The notes beneath the pieces are model-generated. The model was not told the origin of the DNA. It saw only the letters and a program-made list of their open reading frames with translations, and ran no database searches. This document shows positions 1 to 5,620 of a DNA stretch of 5,643 nucleotides, piece by piece. Every line of letters starts with the position of its first letter. The first letter of the stretch is position 1. A program made the translations under genes and the position numbers. The DNA comes from an uncultured Georgenia sp. (GTDB lineage: Bacteria; Actinomycetota; Actinomycetes; Actinomycetales; Actinomycetaceae): positions 1 to 5,643 of the forward strand of contig NZ_CALGNQ010000029.1 in NCBI RefSeq assembly GCF_937958535.1, read 5' to 3'.

Positions 1-1
1 C

Positions 2-982
2 CCGGAGGGCTCAGACCGCGCGTGGCGCGACGCCGGAACCAAGGAGCAGCTGACGCTGGCCCGCACGCTCGACGGCTACCACCTCGCCGGCTGGCTGGAC
101 ACCGCGTCCGGGCAGGTGGTGGAGACCGCCTTGCGCGCCCACATGGGTCGCAAGGCGAAGGACGACGAGCGCACCCCGGCGCAGCGCCGCGCCGCCGCCC
201 TCACCTCCCTCGCCCGCCAGTCACTGGATGCCGGGCTGCTGGGGAAGCACTCGCGGATCCGTCCCCACCTCACGGTGACGATGACGATGGAGACGATCCG
301 CACGCTGGCCGCCGCAACAGGGTCCGCCAGACCCCCGCAGCGCTCCGACGGCACACCGCACAGTGCCGGCGCGGCCTTCGGGTTCGACGCCGAGTCCACC
401 TTCACGCAGGTCGGCGGCCCTCGTGACCCCCACCGGCAGGAGGACCTGTTCGAGCTCTCCGCCCCGGCGCGAGAGTGGCACCAGCAATGGAGTCCTGGGG
501 ACGACCACGTCATCTCCGCAGCCGTCGACCCCAGCGCCATGGTCGGAGTCGAGCCGGCCACGCTGGAGGACGGCACCCCGATCCCACCGGCGCTCCTCGC
601 CCGGCTGGCCTGCGACTCCGGCCTCTCCCGCGTGGTCTTCGGTCCGGAGTCGACCGTCCTCGACGCCGGTCGGGAGCAGCGGATCTTCCCGGCTCACATG
701 GTCAGGGCCATCGTCGCCCGAGATCGCACGTGCCGGTACCCCGGCTGCGACGAGCCACCAGGGTTCGGAGAGATCCACCACTCGCTCCAGTGGTACCGCG
801 ACGGCGGCCCCACGAGCGTCGAGCTCGGCATCCTCCTGTGCTGGCATCACCACGACTGGGTGCACGCCCACGGCATCACCATCGCCCGCTCGAAGGGCGA
901 GTGGTTCTTCTACGACCGCCACGGCTGGCTCATCGAAGCACCACAGAGCGACGAGGGGACAGGTGTGCCCTCCGCCGGGTGA
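2..982 (+). CDS. DUF222 / HNH-endonuclease-like protein (13E12 family), 5'-truncated
   Basis: The reading frame is open from the left edge of the window to TGA at 980-982, giving 326 visible residues; the start lies upstream. Family members are typically 400-500 aa, so roughly the N-terminal quarter is missing. Residues about 15-80 match the C-terminal half of DUF222 (LTLARTLDGYHLAGWLD, then RTPAQRRAAAL). A linker follows, then the family-typical stretch LARLACDSGLSRVVFG and a C-terminal HNH-like domain at about 236-300. That domain has the zinc-type pair C244-RYPG-C249, H259-H260, and C280-W-HHH (282-284). These proteins occur in many copies in actinobacteria (REP13E12 in mycobacteria), and their role is poorly known; nuclease activity is assumed from the fold. 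Here the Asn normally found in the motif (DNGVLLC in relatives) is replaced: the segment reads VELGILLC, with Leu275 at that position. The protein may be catalytically impaired. Its neighbours give no functional link. Confidence 0.9.
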   Translation, partial: PEGSDRAWRDAGTKEQLTLARTLDGYHLAGWLDTASGQVVETALRAHMGRKAKDDERTPAQRRAAALTSLARQSLDAGLLGKHSRIRPHLTVTMTMETIRTLAAATGSARPPQRSDGTPHSAGAAFGFDAESTFTQVGGPRDPHRQEDLFELSAPAREWHQQWSPGDDHVISAAVDPSAMVGVEPATLEDGTPIPPALLARLACDSGLSRVVFGPESTVLDAGREQRIFPAHMVRAIVARDRTCRYPGCDEPPGFGEIHHSLQWYRDGGPTSVELGILLCWHHHDWVHAHGITIARSKGEWFFYDRHGWLIEAPQSDEGTGVPSAG

Positions 983-1017
983 CGACATCGCTGCGCCCGC
1001 GCCCCCTGCGACACCCG

Positions 1018-1236
1018 GTGCGCCGCCCCCATGGCGGGGCCGCCCCCATCACCGGGCCGCCCCCACGGTGGGACCGCCCCCACGCCGGGCCGCCCCCACG
1101 GCAGGGCCACCCCCATCACCAGGGCGCCCCCACGGTGGGACCGCCCCCACGCCGGGCCGCCCCCACGGCAGGGCCACCCCCATCACCGGGCCGCTCCCAG
1201 ACCGGGCCGCTCGTATCACCGGGCACGCCCGACGCC
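1018..1236. repeat. GC-rich nested tandem array, ~17-bp units with 67-bp higher-order period
   Basis: About 13 consecutive units of 16-17 bp resemble GGGCCGCCCCCAYSRCC. Good units begin at 1037, 1054, 1070, 1087, 1104, 1121, 1137, 1154, 1171, 1188 and 1204, with decayed units at both ends. Four units (17+17+17+16) form a 67-bp higher-order repeat: 1064-1120 is identical to 1131-1187, and CATCACC recurs at 1047, 1114 and 1181. The array fills most of the gap after the HNH gene. Unit length is not a multiple of three, so it is unlikely to be a coding repeat, although all forward frames read as Pro/Arg/Gly-rich peptide. Apart from the array and the promoter zone near 1347, I see nothing supportable in 983-1455. 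Function is unknown; it probably arose by slippage or unequal recombination. Confidence 0.85.
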
Positions 1237-1346
1237 CGGCCACCCACCACCCCGGCGCCCGGTTCCCGCTCCCACCGGACACTCCGGGGTCATTCTCACC
1301 AACTGGACGACCCTGCGAATCCGCGCCATCGCAGGCAAAACTCACT

Positions 1347-1365
1347 TTTCGTATCTGATACGAAA
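1347..1365. promoter_or_regulatory. Perfect 19-bp palindrome, candidate repressor operator of the ABC operon
   Basis: TTTCGTATCTGATACGAAA has two perfect 9-bp arms around a single central T. It lies in an unusually AT-rich patch, 91 bp upstream of the lipoprotein gene and directly upstream of a -10-like hexamer at 1371-1376. Its position over the expected -35/spacer region is typical of an operator for a dimeric repressor (for example GntR- or TetR-type). The regulator family is a guess, since no regulator gene lies in the window. A hairpin role is less likely because a 1-nt loop is too short. Confidence 0.7.
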
Positions 1366-1376
1366 TCCTGTACACT
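1348..1376 (+). promoter_or_regulatory. Putative promoter of the ABC transporter operon
   Basis: TACACT at 1371-1376 fits the TANNNT pattern of an actinobacterial sigma-70 -10 box. With a 17-bp spacer the -35 position would be TTCGTA at 1348-1353, a weak match to TTGACA that sits inside the palindrome. Transcription would start near 1383, leaving a leader of about 70 nt. I see no TPP-box or other riboswitch consensus in that leader. This is the only obvious AT-rich segment before the operon. Confidence 0.5.
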
Positions 1377-1455
1377 CCGTGACGCCGATCACCGATGACC
1401 GCCACGTCCGTCACCGACGACGATGGTCAACAACGACTAATGAGTCTTGTCCACC

Positions 1456-2427
1456 ATGTCCCGCAAGCGCACCCTCCCCTCCGTCGGTCTGCTCCTGGCC
1501 GGCACCCTCGCCCTCGCCGCCTGCGGCTCGGGCGGCGACGCAGACGCCTCGGGCGACAAGTCGCTCACCCTGGGCTTCCCCGGGACCATCGGCCCCACCG
1601 ACACCCCGATCATCGCCGCGCTCGAGTCCCTCGAGGAGGACGGCTGGGAGACGGAGTACATCGAGTTCGACTCCCCCGACGTCCAGACCCAGGCCCTCAT
1701 GGGCGGTGACATCGACATCGCCTCGATGGGCCCGGCCACCGTCATGGCCGCCAACGAGAACGGCGCCGAGCTCCTCATGGTCGGGAACAACAACATCCTC
1801 GACTACCTCATCGTCGCCTCCGCCGACGTCGCGACCTGCGCCGACCTCGACGGCCGGACCGTCGCCTACCACTCCGAGGGCTCCACGAGCACCGCGCACC
1901 TGCGCCGCTACCTCGCCGAGACCTGCCCCGACGCCTCGCCCGAGTTCGTCGTCATCTCCGGGTCCGGCAACCGCGTGACCGCGCTCCTCGACGGCCAGAT
2001 CGACGGCACCATCGTCCGGATCGAGGATTGGATGTCCGTCGACGTCGACCCGTCGGTCGCCCACGTCCTGGACGCCCTGTCCGAGACCCAGTCCCAGCTG
2101 CTCACCCAGACGATCGTCATCGACGGCAAGCGCAGCGACGACGCCGGCCCGGCCGCCAAGGCGCTGCTCGCCGCGCTCGACGAGCAGTTCGCCGCCGTCC
2201 GCCAGGACCCGGCCGCGTTCGCCGAGACCGCTGCCGAGATCCTCGATGCGGACAAGGCCGACGTCGAGCCGATCCTCGCCGCGCTCGTCGACGACGGCAC
2301 CTTCCCGGAGAGCTCGGCCCTGAGCCCGGACAGCATCGACGCGACGCTCGCCTTCTACCAGGAGGCAGGCGCGGTCTCCGAGTCGCTGACCGCCGACCAG
2401 GTCGCCGACGTCGAGCTCGCACGGTGA
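1456..2427 (+). CDS. NitT/TauT-type ABC transporter substrate-binding lipoprotein (NMT1/SsuA-like)
   Basis: The protein has 323 aa. It is the extracytoplasmic solute receptor of the importer encoded downstream. The N-terminus has a basic n-region (MSRKR), a hydrophobic core at 9-22 and a lipobox LAAC with the lipidated Cys at 23, followed by a flexible Gly/Ser/Asp linker to about 34. The mature part opens with LTLGFPG and continues with a GGDIDIASMGPATVMAA segment (83-99), typical of NMT1/THI5-like and SsuA/TauA receptors. GSTSTAHLRRYL (142-153) resembles the ligand-contacting loop of the family. C128 and C157 could form a disulfide. ATG 1456 was chosen because the signal peptide begins there. 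There is no clear Shine-Dalgarno; an in-frame TTG at 1447 adds only three residues. It is first in the operon, after a palindrome-covered promoter. Family substrates include nitrate, alkanesulfonates, taurine, aromatic acids and thiamine pyrimidine precursors. The substrate here is unassigned. Confidence 0.9.
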   Translation: MSRKRTLPSVGLLLAGTLALAACGSGGDADASGDKSLTLGFPGTIGPTDTPIIAALESLEEDGWETEYIEFDSPDVQTQALMGGDIDIASMGPATVMAANENGAELLMVGNNNILDYLIVASADVATCADLDGRTVAYHSEGSTSTAHLRRYLAETCPDASPEFVVISGSGNRVTALLDGQIDGTIVRIEDWMSVDVDPSVAHVLDALSETQSQLLTQTIVIDGKRSDDAGPAAKALLAALDEQFAAVRQDPAAFAETAAEILDADKADVEPILAALVDDGTFPESSALSPDSIDATLAFYQEAGAVSESLTADQVADVELAR

Positions 2428-2432
2428 CAACC

Positions 2433-3254
2433 ATGGCCAGTCCAGCAGCTGCCACGAAGGAGCTGCCCGAGCTGCCCTCCACCCCGCGCGTCCAGCTGCG
2501 GGCGAAGCTCGGCAAGGGCGAGGTCTGGGCGGTGCGCACCGCCACCATCGTGGTGTTCGCCCTCCTGTGGGAGGTCGCCGCGCGACGGACCGACTCCATC
2601 CTCATGCCGACCTTCACCGAGGCGATGGCGGCCCTGTGGGAGATCACCGTCGTCACCGGTGAGCTGTGGCCGGCCATGGCGACGTCGAACGTCGCGCTCG
2701 TCCTCGGCTACCCGGTCGCCGTCGTCCTCGCCGTGCCCCTCGGCCTGGCGATGGCGCGCTGGAAGCCGGTCGACCGCGCCTTCGGTCCGATCGTCGCGCT
2801 CAGCCTGGCGCTGCCGATCGCCCCGCTCATCCCGGTGGTGCTCGTCGCCATGGGCCTCGGGCTCTCGCCGCGGGTGTTCATCATCGTGCTGTTCAGCTGG
2901 GTCTTCATCGCCACCAACGTGCGCGCCGGTGTGCGCGCCGTCGACCAGTCGCTGGTGGAGATGGCCGGTTCCTTCGGGGCCACCGAGTCCCAGCTGTGGC
3001 GCCGGGTGCTCATCCCGGCGGCCCTGCCGGCGATCATGACCGGGCTGCGCACGGGCCTCGGCCGCGCGTTCGCCGGCATGGTCATCGTCGAGCTCATCAT
3101 GCTGCCCATCGGGATCGGCGCCCACATGCTCGACTACCGGGGCTTCTTCCAGTCCGACAAGCTCTACGCGATCACCATCGCAGTGGCTGTCGAGGGCATC
3201 GTGCTGGCCCTCCTCATGCAGGCGCTGGAGCGCCGCGCCCAGCGCTGGAAGTAA
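2433..3254 (+). CDS. ABC transporter permease 1 (SsuC/TauC-like, BPD_transp_1)
   Basis: This 273-aa inner-membrane permease should form half of the translocation channel. A hydrophilic N-terminus of about 30 residues precedes hydrophobic segments near 34-50, 84-108, 118-142, 147-165, 210-232 and 246-264, the six-helix layout of the family. The cytoplasmic EAA coupling loop is at 176-199 (EMAGSFGATESQLWRR, then LIPAALP), with the conserved Glu176 and Gly182 that dock onto the ATPase. The start is ambiguous. GTG 2424 overlaps the upstream TGA as GTGA and would add three residues; ATG 2433 has GGTGA at 2423-2427 as a weak ribosome-binding site. Either way it is tightly coupled to the lipoprotein gene. 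It differs clearly from the second permease, so a heterodimer is likely. Confidence 0.9.
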   Translation: MASPAAATKELPELPSTPRVQLRAKLGKGEVWAVRTATIVVFALLWEVAARRTDSILMPTFTEAMAALWEITVVTGELWPAMATSNVALVLGYPVAVVLAVPLGLAMARWKPVDRAFGPIVALSLALPIAPLIPVVLVAMGLGLSPRVFIIVLFSWVFIATNVRAGVRAVDQSLVEMAGSFGATESQLWRRVLIPAALPAIMTGLRTGLGRAFAGMVIVELIMLPIGIGAHMLDYRGFFQSDKLYAITIAVAVEGIVLALLMQALERRAQRWK

Positions 3255-3287
3255 GCCGGCGACCTCCACACCCCAAGGACCCTCCTC

Positions 3288-4058
3288 ATGATCTCCATCG
3301 AGAACGTCAACCACCGCTACGTCAGCGAGGGCCGCGGCGAGACCGTCGCCCTGAAGGACGTCAACCTCACGATCAAGAAGAACGAGTTCATCACCGTCAT
3401 CGGCCCCTCCGGCTGCGGGAAGACGACGCTGATGCGCGCCGTCGGCGGGCTCGTCAAGCCCACCGAGGGCCTCATCACCATCGACGGCGCCCGGGTGACC
3501 GGCCCGCACCAGAAGTCCGCGATCGTCTTCCAGAACTTCGCGCTCCTGCCGTGGGAGAACGTCGAGACCAACGTCGCCTTCGGGCTCGAGCTCCAGGGCG
3601 TGCCCAAGGCCGAACGCCTCGCCAAGGCGCGCCAGTACATCGAGAAGGTGGGTCTGCGCGGCTTCGAGAACAAGTACCCGCGCGAGCTGTCCGGCGGCAT
3701 GCAGCAGCGGGTGGGCCTGGCCCGAGCGCTGGCCGTGGAGGCCCCGATCCTCCTGATGGACGAGCCCTTCGGCGCGCTGGACCAGCAGACCCGCCGCTAC
3801 ATGCAGGAGGAGCTGCTCAACATCTGGCAGGCGGACCAGCGCACGGTCATCTTCGTCACCCACGACATGGAGGAAGCGGTGCTCCTCGGCGACCGCATCG
3901 TCCTCATGTCCGCCCGGCCGGGGAAGATCGAGGAGGTCATCGACGTCGACCTCCCCCGCCCGCGCAGCCCCGAGAGCGCCGAGCGCAGCCCCGAGCTCGT
4001 CCGGCTCAAGGAGTACCTGTGGGAGAGGCTGCGGGACATGCACGAGGCAGCGGCATGA
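3288..4058 (+). CDS. ABC transporter ATP-binding protein (SsuB/TauB-like)
   Basis: This 256-aa cytoplasmic ATPase powers the importer as a homodimer. All catalytic motifs are intact: Walker A GPSGCGKT at 39-46, Q-loop Gln82 in VFQNFALLPW, signature LSGGMQQR at 134-141, Walker B ILLMDEP at 154-160 with catalytic Glu159, D-loop GALD at 162-165, and switch His192 in FVTHDMEEA. The length and the FALLPWENVETNVAFGLE stretch (84-101) are typical of nitrate/sulfonate/taurine-type ATPases. There is no C-terminal regulatory domain beyond the short Arg/Pro/Glu-rich tail. A good ribosome-binding site, AAGGA at 3275-3279, lies 8 nt before ATG, in a 33-bp gap after permease 1. The stop overlaps the next start by 4 bp (ATGA). 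Confidence 0.95.
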   Translation: MISIENVNHRYVSEGRGETVALKDVNLTIKKNEFITVIGPSGCGKTTLMRAVGGLVKPTEGLITIDGARVTGPHQKSAIVFQNFALLPWENVETNVAFGLELQGVPKAERLAKARQYIEKVGLRGFENKYPRELSGGMQQRVGLARALAVEAPILLMDEPFGALDQQTRRYMQEELLNIWQADQRTVIFVTHDMEEAVLLGDRIVLMSARPGKIEEVIDVDLPRPRSPESAERSPELVRLKEYLWERLRDMHEAAA

Positions 4059-4864
4059 GCACCGCAGTGGCCGACCCGGCCAAGGTCATCACCCCGGCGT
4101 CGCGCACCCCGAGGGTGCTGGCCACGCTGGGGCGCCGGCTGTCGAGCTGGGCCGGCATCGCGGTCATCGTCGTCCTGTGGGAGGTGCTCGGACACATCCT
4201 GCGGGTGCAGTGGCTGCCGCCGTTCAGCACCGTGGCCGTCCAGCTCGGCCGGCTCTTCGGCGACGGCGTCATCCAGCCGCACCTCGTCGCCAGCTTCCGG
4301 TCGCTCGCCATCGGGTTCGGGATCTCGCTGGTCGGTGGCCTGGCCATCGGCATCGCCATGGGGCTGTCCACGCGGATCTTCACCGCGCTGGACATCTACG
4401 TCAACGCGATGCTCTTCGTGCCGGCGCTGACCTTCGCCCCGATCCTCTTCGCCGCGTTCGGGCTGTCCGACACCACCCGTATCGCCGTCGTGGTGATGTA
4501 CGCGCTCTTCATCATCATCATCAACACGGCGGCAGGGATCCGGGACGTGGACGACCCGCTCATCGACATGGCCGCGTCCTTCGGCGCCTCCCGGGCGGCG
4601 ACGGTGCGGCGGGTCATCCTGCCTGCGGCGGTGCCGCTCATCCTGGCCGGGATCCGGCTCAGCGTGGGCCGCGCCGTCAAGGGCATGATCAACGGCGAGA
4701 TGTTCATCGCCCTCATCGGCCTGGGCGGGCTCGCCGCCAAGTACGGCGACGAGAGCAACTTCCCCTCGGTGTGGGCGATGGCGGTGTTCATCATGGTCAT
4801 CGCCGTCATCCTCAACGAGTTCGTCAACTGGGCGGAGAAGCGGCTGACCGCCTGGTACGCCTGA
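4055..4864 (+). CDS. ABC transporter permease 2 (SsuC/TauC-like, BPD_transp_1)
   Basis: This 269-aa inner-membrane permease is the likely partner of permease 1 in a heterodimeric channel. Hydrophobic segments lie near 33-49, 83-104, 112-136, 143-161, 197-226 and 238-256. The EAA coupling loop is at 171-194 (DMAASFGASRAATVRR, then ILPAAVP); Asp171 replaces the usual Glu, while Gly177 is kept. ATG 4055 overlaps the ATPase stop as ATGA, with GAGG at 4044-4047 seven nt upstream, so it is translationally coupled. Permeases 1 and 2 share the family pattern (VLWEV near the first helix, ASFGA in the EAA loop) but are otherwise diverged, so this is not a recent duplication. It is the last gene of the operon; a hairpin lies about 50 bp downstream. 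Confidence 0.9.
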   Translation: MSTAVADPAKVITPASRTPRVLATLGRRLSSWAGIAVIVVLWEVLGHILRVQWLPPFSTVAVQLGRLFGDGVIQPHLVASFRSLAIGFGISLVGGLAIGIAMGLSTRIFTALDIYVNAMLFVPALTFAPILFAAFGLSDTTRIAVVVMYALFIIIINTAAGIRDVDDPLIDMAASFGASRAATVRRVILPAAVPLILAGIRLSVGRAVKGMINGEMFIALIGLGGLAAKYGDESNFPSVWAMAVFIMVIAVILNEFVNWAEKRLTAWYA

Positions 4865-4879
4865 CGGTCGTCCGACGGA

Positions 4880-4986
4880 GCCACCGGCCGACGGCCTCGC
4901 CCACCGGCCGCGGCCTCCGCCCCACCGGCGGAGGCCTCCACTCACCGGCCGGGACGGCCTCCGCCCACCGGCCGGGAGGGCGTCTG
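4880..4986. repeat. GC-rich tandem repeat, five ~21-bp units with CACCGGCCG core
   Basis: The core CACCGG occurs at 4882, 4902, 4923, 4943 and 4966, spaced 20, 21, 20 and 23 bp. Each copy is followed by a version of GGCCTCCG (ACGGCCTCG, CGGCCTCCG, GAGGCCTCC, ACGGCCTCCG, AGGGCGTCTG). It starts about 15 bp after the stop of permease 2. The units are imperfect, so the array is old or under weak constraint. No coding potential is supported. It resembles the 1018-1236 array in composition and in its CACCGG step, but the unit length and consensus differ. Confidence 0.7.
4912..4936 (+). terminator. Candidate terminator hairpin after the ABC operon
   Basis: GGCCTCCGCC (4912-4921) and GGCGGAGGCC (4927-4936) form a perfect 10-bp stem with a 5-nt CCACC loop, 47 bp after the operon's last stop codon. 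The stem is entirely within the tandem repeat and arises because one unit carries the core partly inverted. There is no T tract, which is common for actinobacterial hairpin terminators but weakens the call. Confidence 0.5.
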
Positions 4987-5019
4987 CCTCGTGGCCTCCC
5001 CGGGTCCCCCTCCTCGGAT

Positions 5020-5076
5020 CGATCGGTCGCAGAACGTCCCTTCACCCACCGTGAACGGACGTTCTGCGACCGATCG
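5020..5076. terminator. 57-nt long inverted repeat between convergent genes; bidirectional terminator or mobile palindromic element
   Basis: The outer arms 5020-5039 and 5057-5076 are perfect 20-bp reverse complements (CGATCGGTCGCAGAACGTCC and its complement). After a single C-C mismatch (5040/5056) the stem continues for 5 bp (TTCAC 5041-5045 with GTGAA 5051-5055) around a CCACC loop. It lies between the convergent operon and the VOC gene, where a bidirectional terminator is expected. It lacks T tracts on both sides. Its length, perfection and lower GC content than the flanks also fit a dispersed palindromic intergenic repeat. Confidence 0.65.
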
Positions 5077-5079
5077 GCG

Positions 5080-5190
5080 TCTCATCGGGGGCGTGGCCGG
5101 CAGGCTCTCAGCGGGGGCCGGCGGCCTCTCGGCGGGAAGCGCTCCCGCAGCGCCTCGCCGCGAGCATCACCCCGCGCCGGTCTCAGCGGG
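5080..5190. repeat. Short dispersed TCTCAGCGGG motif and small hairpin in the VOC 3' region
   Basis: TCTCAGCGGG occurs exactly at 5106-5115 and 5181-5190, with variants TCTCATCGGG at 5080 and TCTCGGCGGG at 5127. The last exact copy overlaps the stop codon of the minus-strand VOC gene. A small hairpin, GCGGGA/TCCCGC at 5132-5148 with a 5-nt loop, lies between them. Copies are few and short, so chance in GC-rich DNA cannot be excluded. No gene is supported between 4865 and 5182. Confidence 0.35.
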
Positions 5191-5605
5191 CGCCGTCACG
5201 CGCTGCCGCGATCTGCAGCCAGTGCGGGTTGTGCATGATGCCCAGGACGTTGCCGAACGGGTCGACGAAGGAGGCCGTCGTGAAGTCCTCCGACCGCTTC
5301 GTCACCGGCTCGTACTCGGCGGCACCCAGCTCACGCAGCCGCTCCACGGTGGCGGGTAGGTCGTCCACGTGCCAGTAGACCACCGCCCCGCCGGGCGGGT
5401 TGGCCGCGCCGGGCGGGGCGTAGCGGCGGTGGATGATGCCGAGCTCGTCCTCGTCGTCGCCGACGCGGAACTCCACGTACGCGGGCTGCTCCGGCGGTGG
5501 TGGGAACGCGTAGTACGGATCGACGCCGAACAGCTCGGCGTACCAGGCGCTCGCGGCGGCGAGGTCGTCGGCGTAGAAGCTGACGGTGGCAAATCCTCGG
5601 AACAT
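5183..5605 (-). CDS. VOC-superfamily (glyoxalase/bleomycin-resistance fold) protein
   Basis: This 140-aa single-domain protein has the length and paired beta-alpha-beta-beta-beta modules of the vicinal oxygen chelate fold. Module 1 (about 5-60) begins FATVSFYADDLAAASAWYAELFG, and the strand YVEFRVG holds Glu45. Module 2 (about 74-126) begins VVYWHVDDLPATVERLRELGA with His79 and ends in SFVDPFGNVLGIM. The usual closing metal ligand, Glu in the family pattern DPxGNxxE, is Gly122, and no His is evident in the first strand. Canonical glyoxalase I metal chemistry is therefore doubtful. Members of this unspecialised group may bind small molecules or antibiotics, or act as uncharacterised lyases or dioxygenases; the substrate is unknown. 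Start ATG 5605 is set by a strong ribosome-binding site. It is transcribed convergently to the ABC operon and is probably monocistronic. Confidence 0.85.
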   Translation of the reverse strand: MFRGFATVSFYADDLAAASAWYAELFGVDPYYAFPPPPEQPAYVEFRVGDDEDELGIIHRRYAPPGAANPPGGAVVYWHVDDLPATVERLRELGAAEYEPVTKRSEDFTTASFVDPFGNVLGIMHNPHWLQIAAARDGAR

Positions 5606-5611
5606 CGGTGA

Positions 5612-5620
5612 CTCCTCCCC
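5612..5620 (-). promoter_or_regulatory. Shine-Dalgarno of the VOC gene
   Basis: On the minus strand GGGGAGGAG lies 6 nt before ATG 5605, an almost ideal anti-16S complement that fixes the start. No promoter can be recognised in the remaining bases to the right edge of the window. Confidence 0.8.

Noticed and set aside
1018..1236. CRISPR array
   Set aside because: The units abut one another with no unique spacers between them, and there are no cas genes.
1219..1239. Hairpin CCGGGC/GCCCGG as terminator of the HNH gene
   Set aside because: Only a 6-bp stem with a 9-nt loop inside the decayed repeat and no T tract. Such pairings are expected by chance at this GC content.
1018..1358. Possible Pro/Arg-rich coding sequence across the GC-rich array
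   Set aside because: The repeat period (16-17 bp) is not a multiple of three, all forward frames look similar, and no ribosome-binding site or homologous domain is visible.
1377..1455. Riboswitch (for example TPP, given the NMT1-like receptor) in the operon leader
   Set aside because: No CTGAGA or other TPP-box signature is present, and the leader of about 70 nt is short with only a weak GTGACG/CGTCAC pairing.
2424..2432. GTG 2424 as the definite start of permease 1
   Set aside because: The GTGA overlap with the upstream stop is attractive, but ATG 2433 is equally plausible and has GGTGA as a weak ribosome-binding site. The three-residue difference cannot be settled from sequence alone.
2355..4043. 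A 562-codon open frame on the minus strand, opposite permease 1 and the ATPase
   Set aside because: Its composition is Asp/Glu/Gly/His/Arg-rich with no recognisable domain. It mirrors codon bias of the forward genes, which have complete family motifs. Such antisense frames are routine in very GC-rich DNA.
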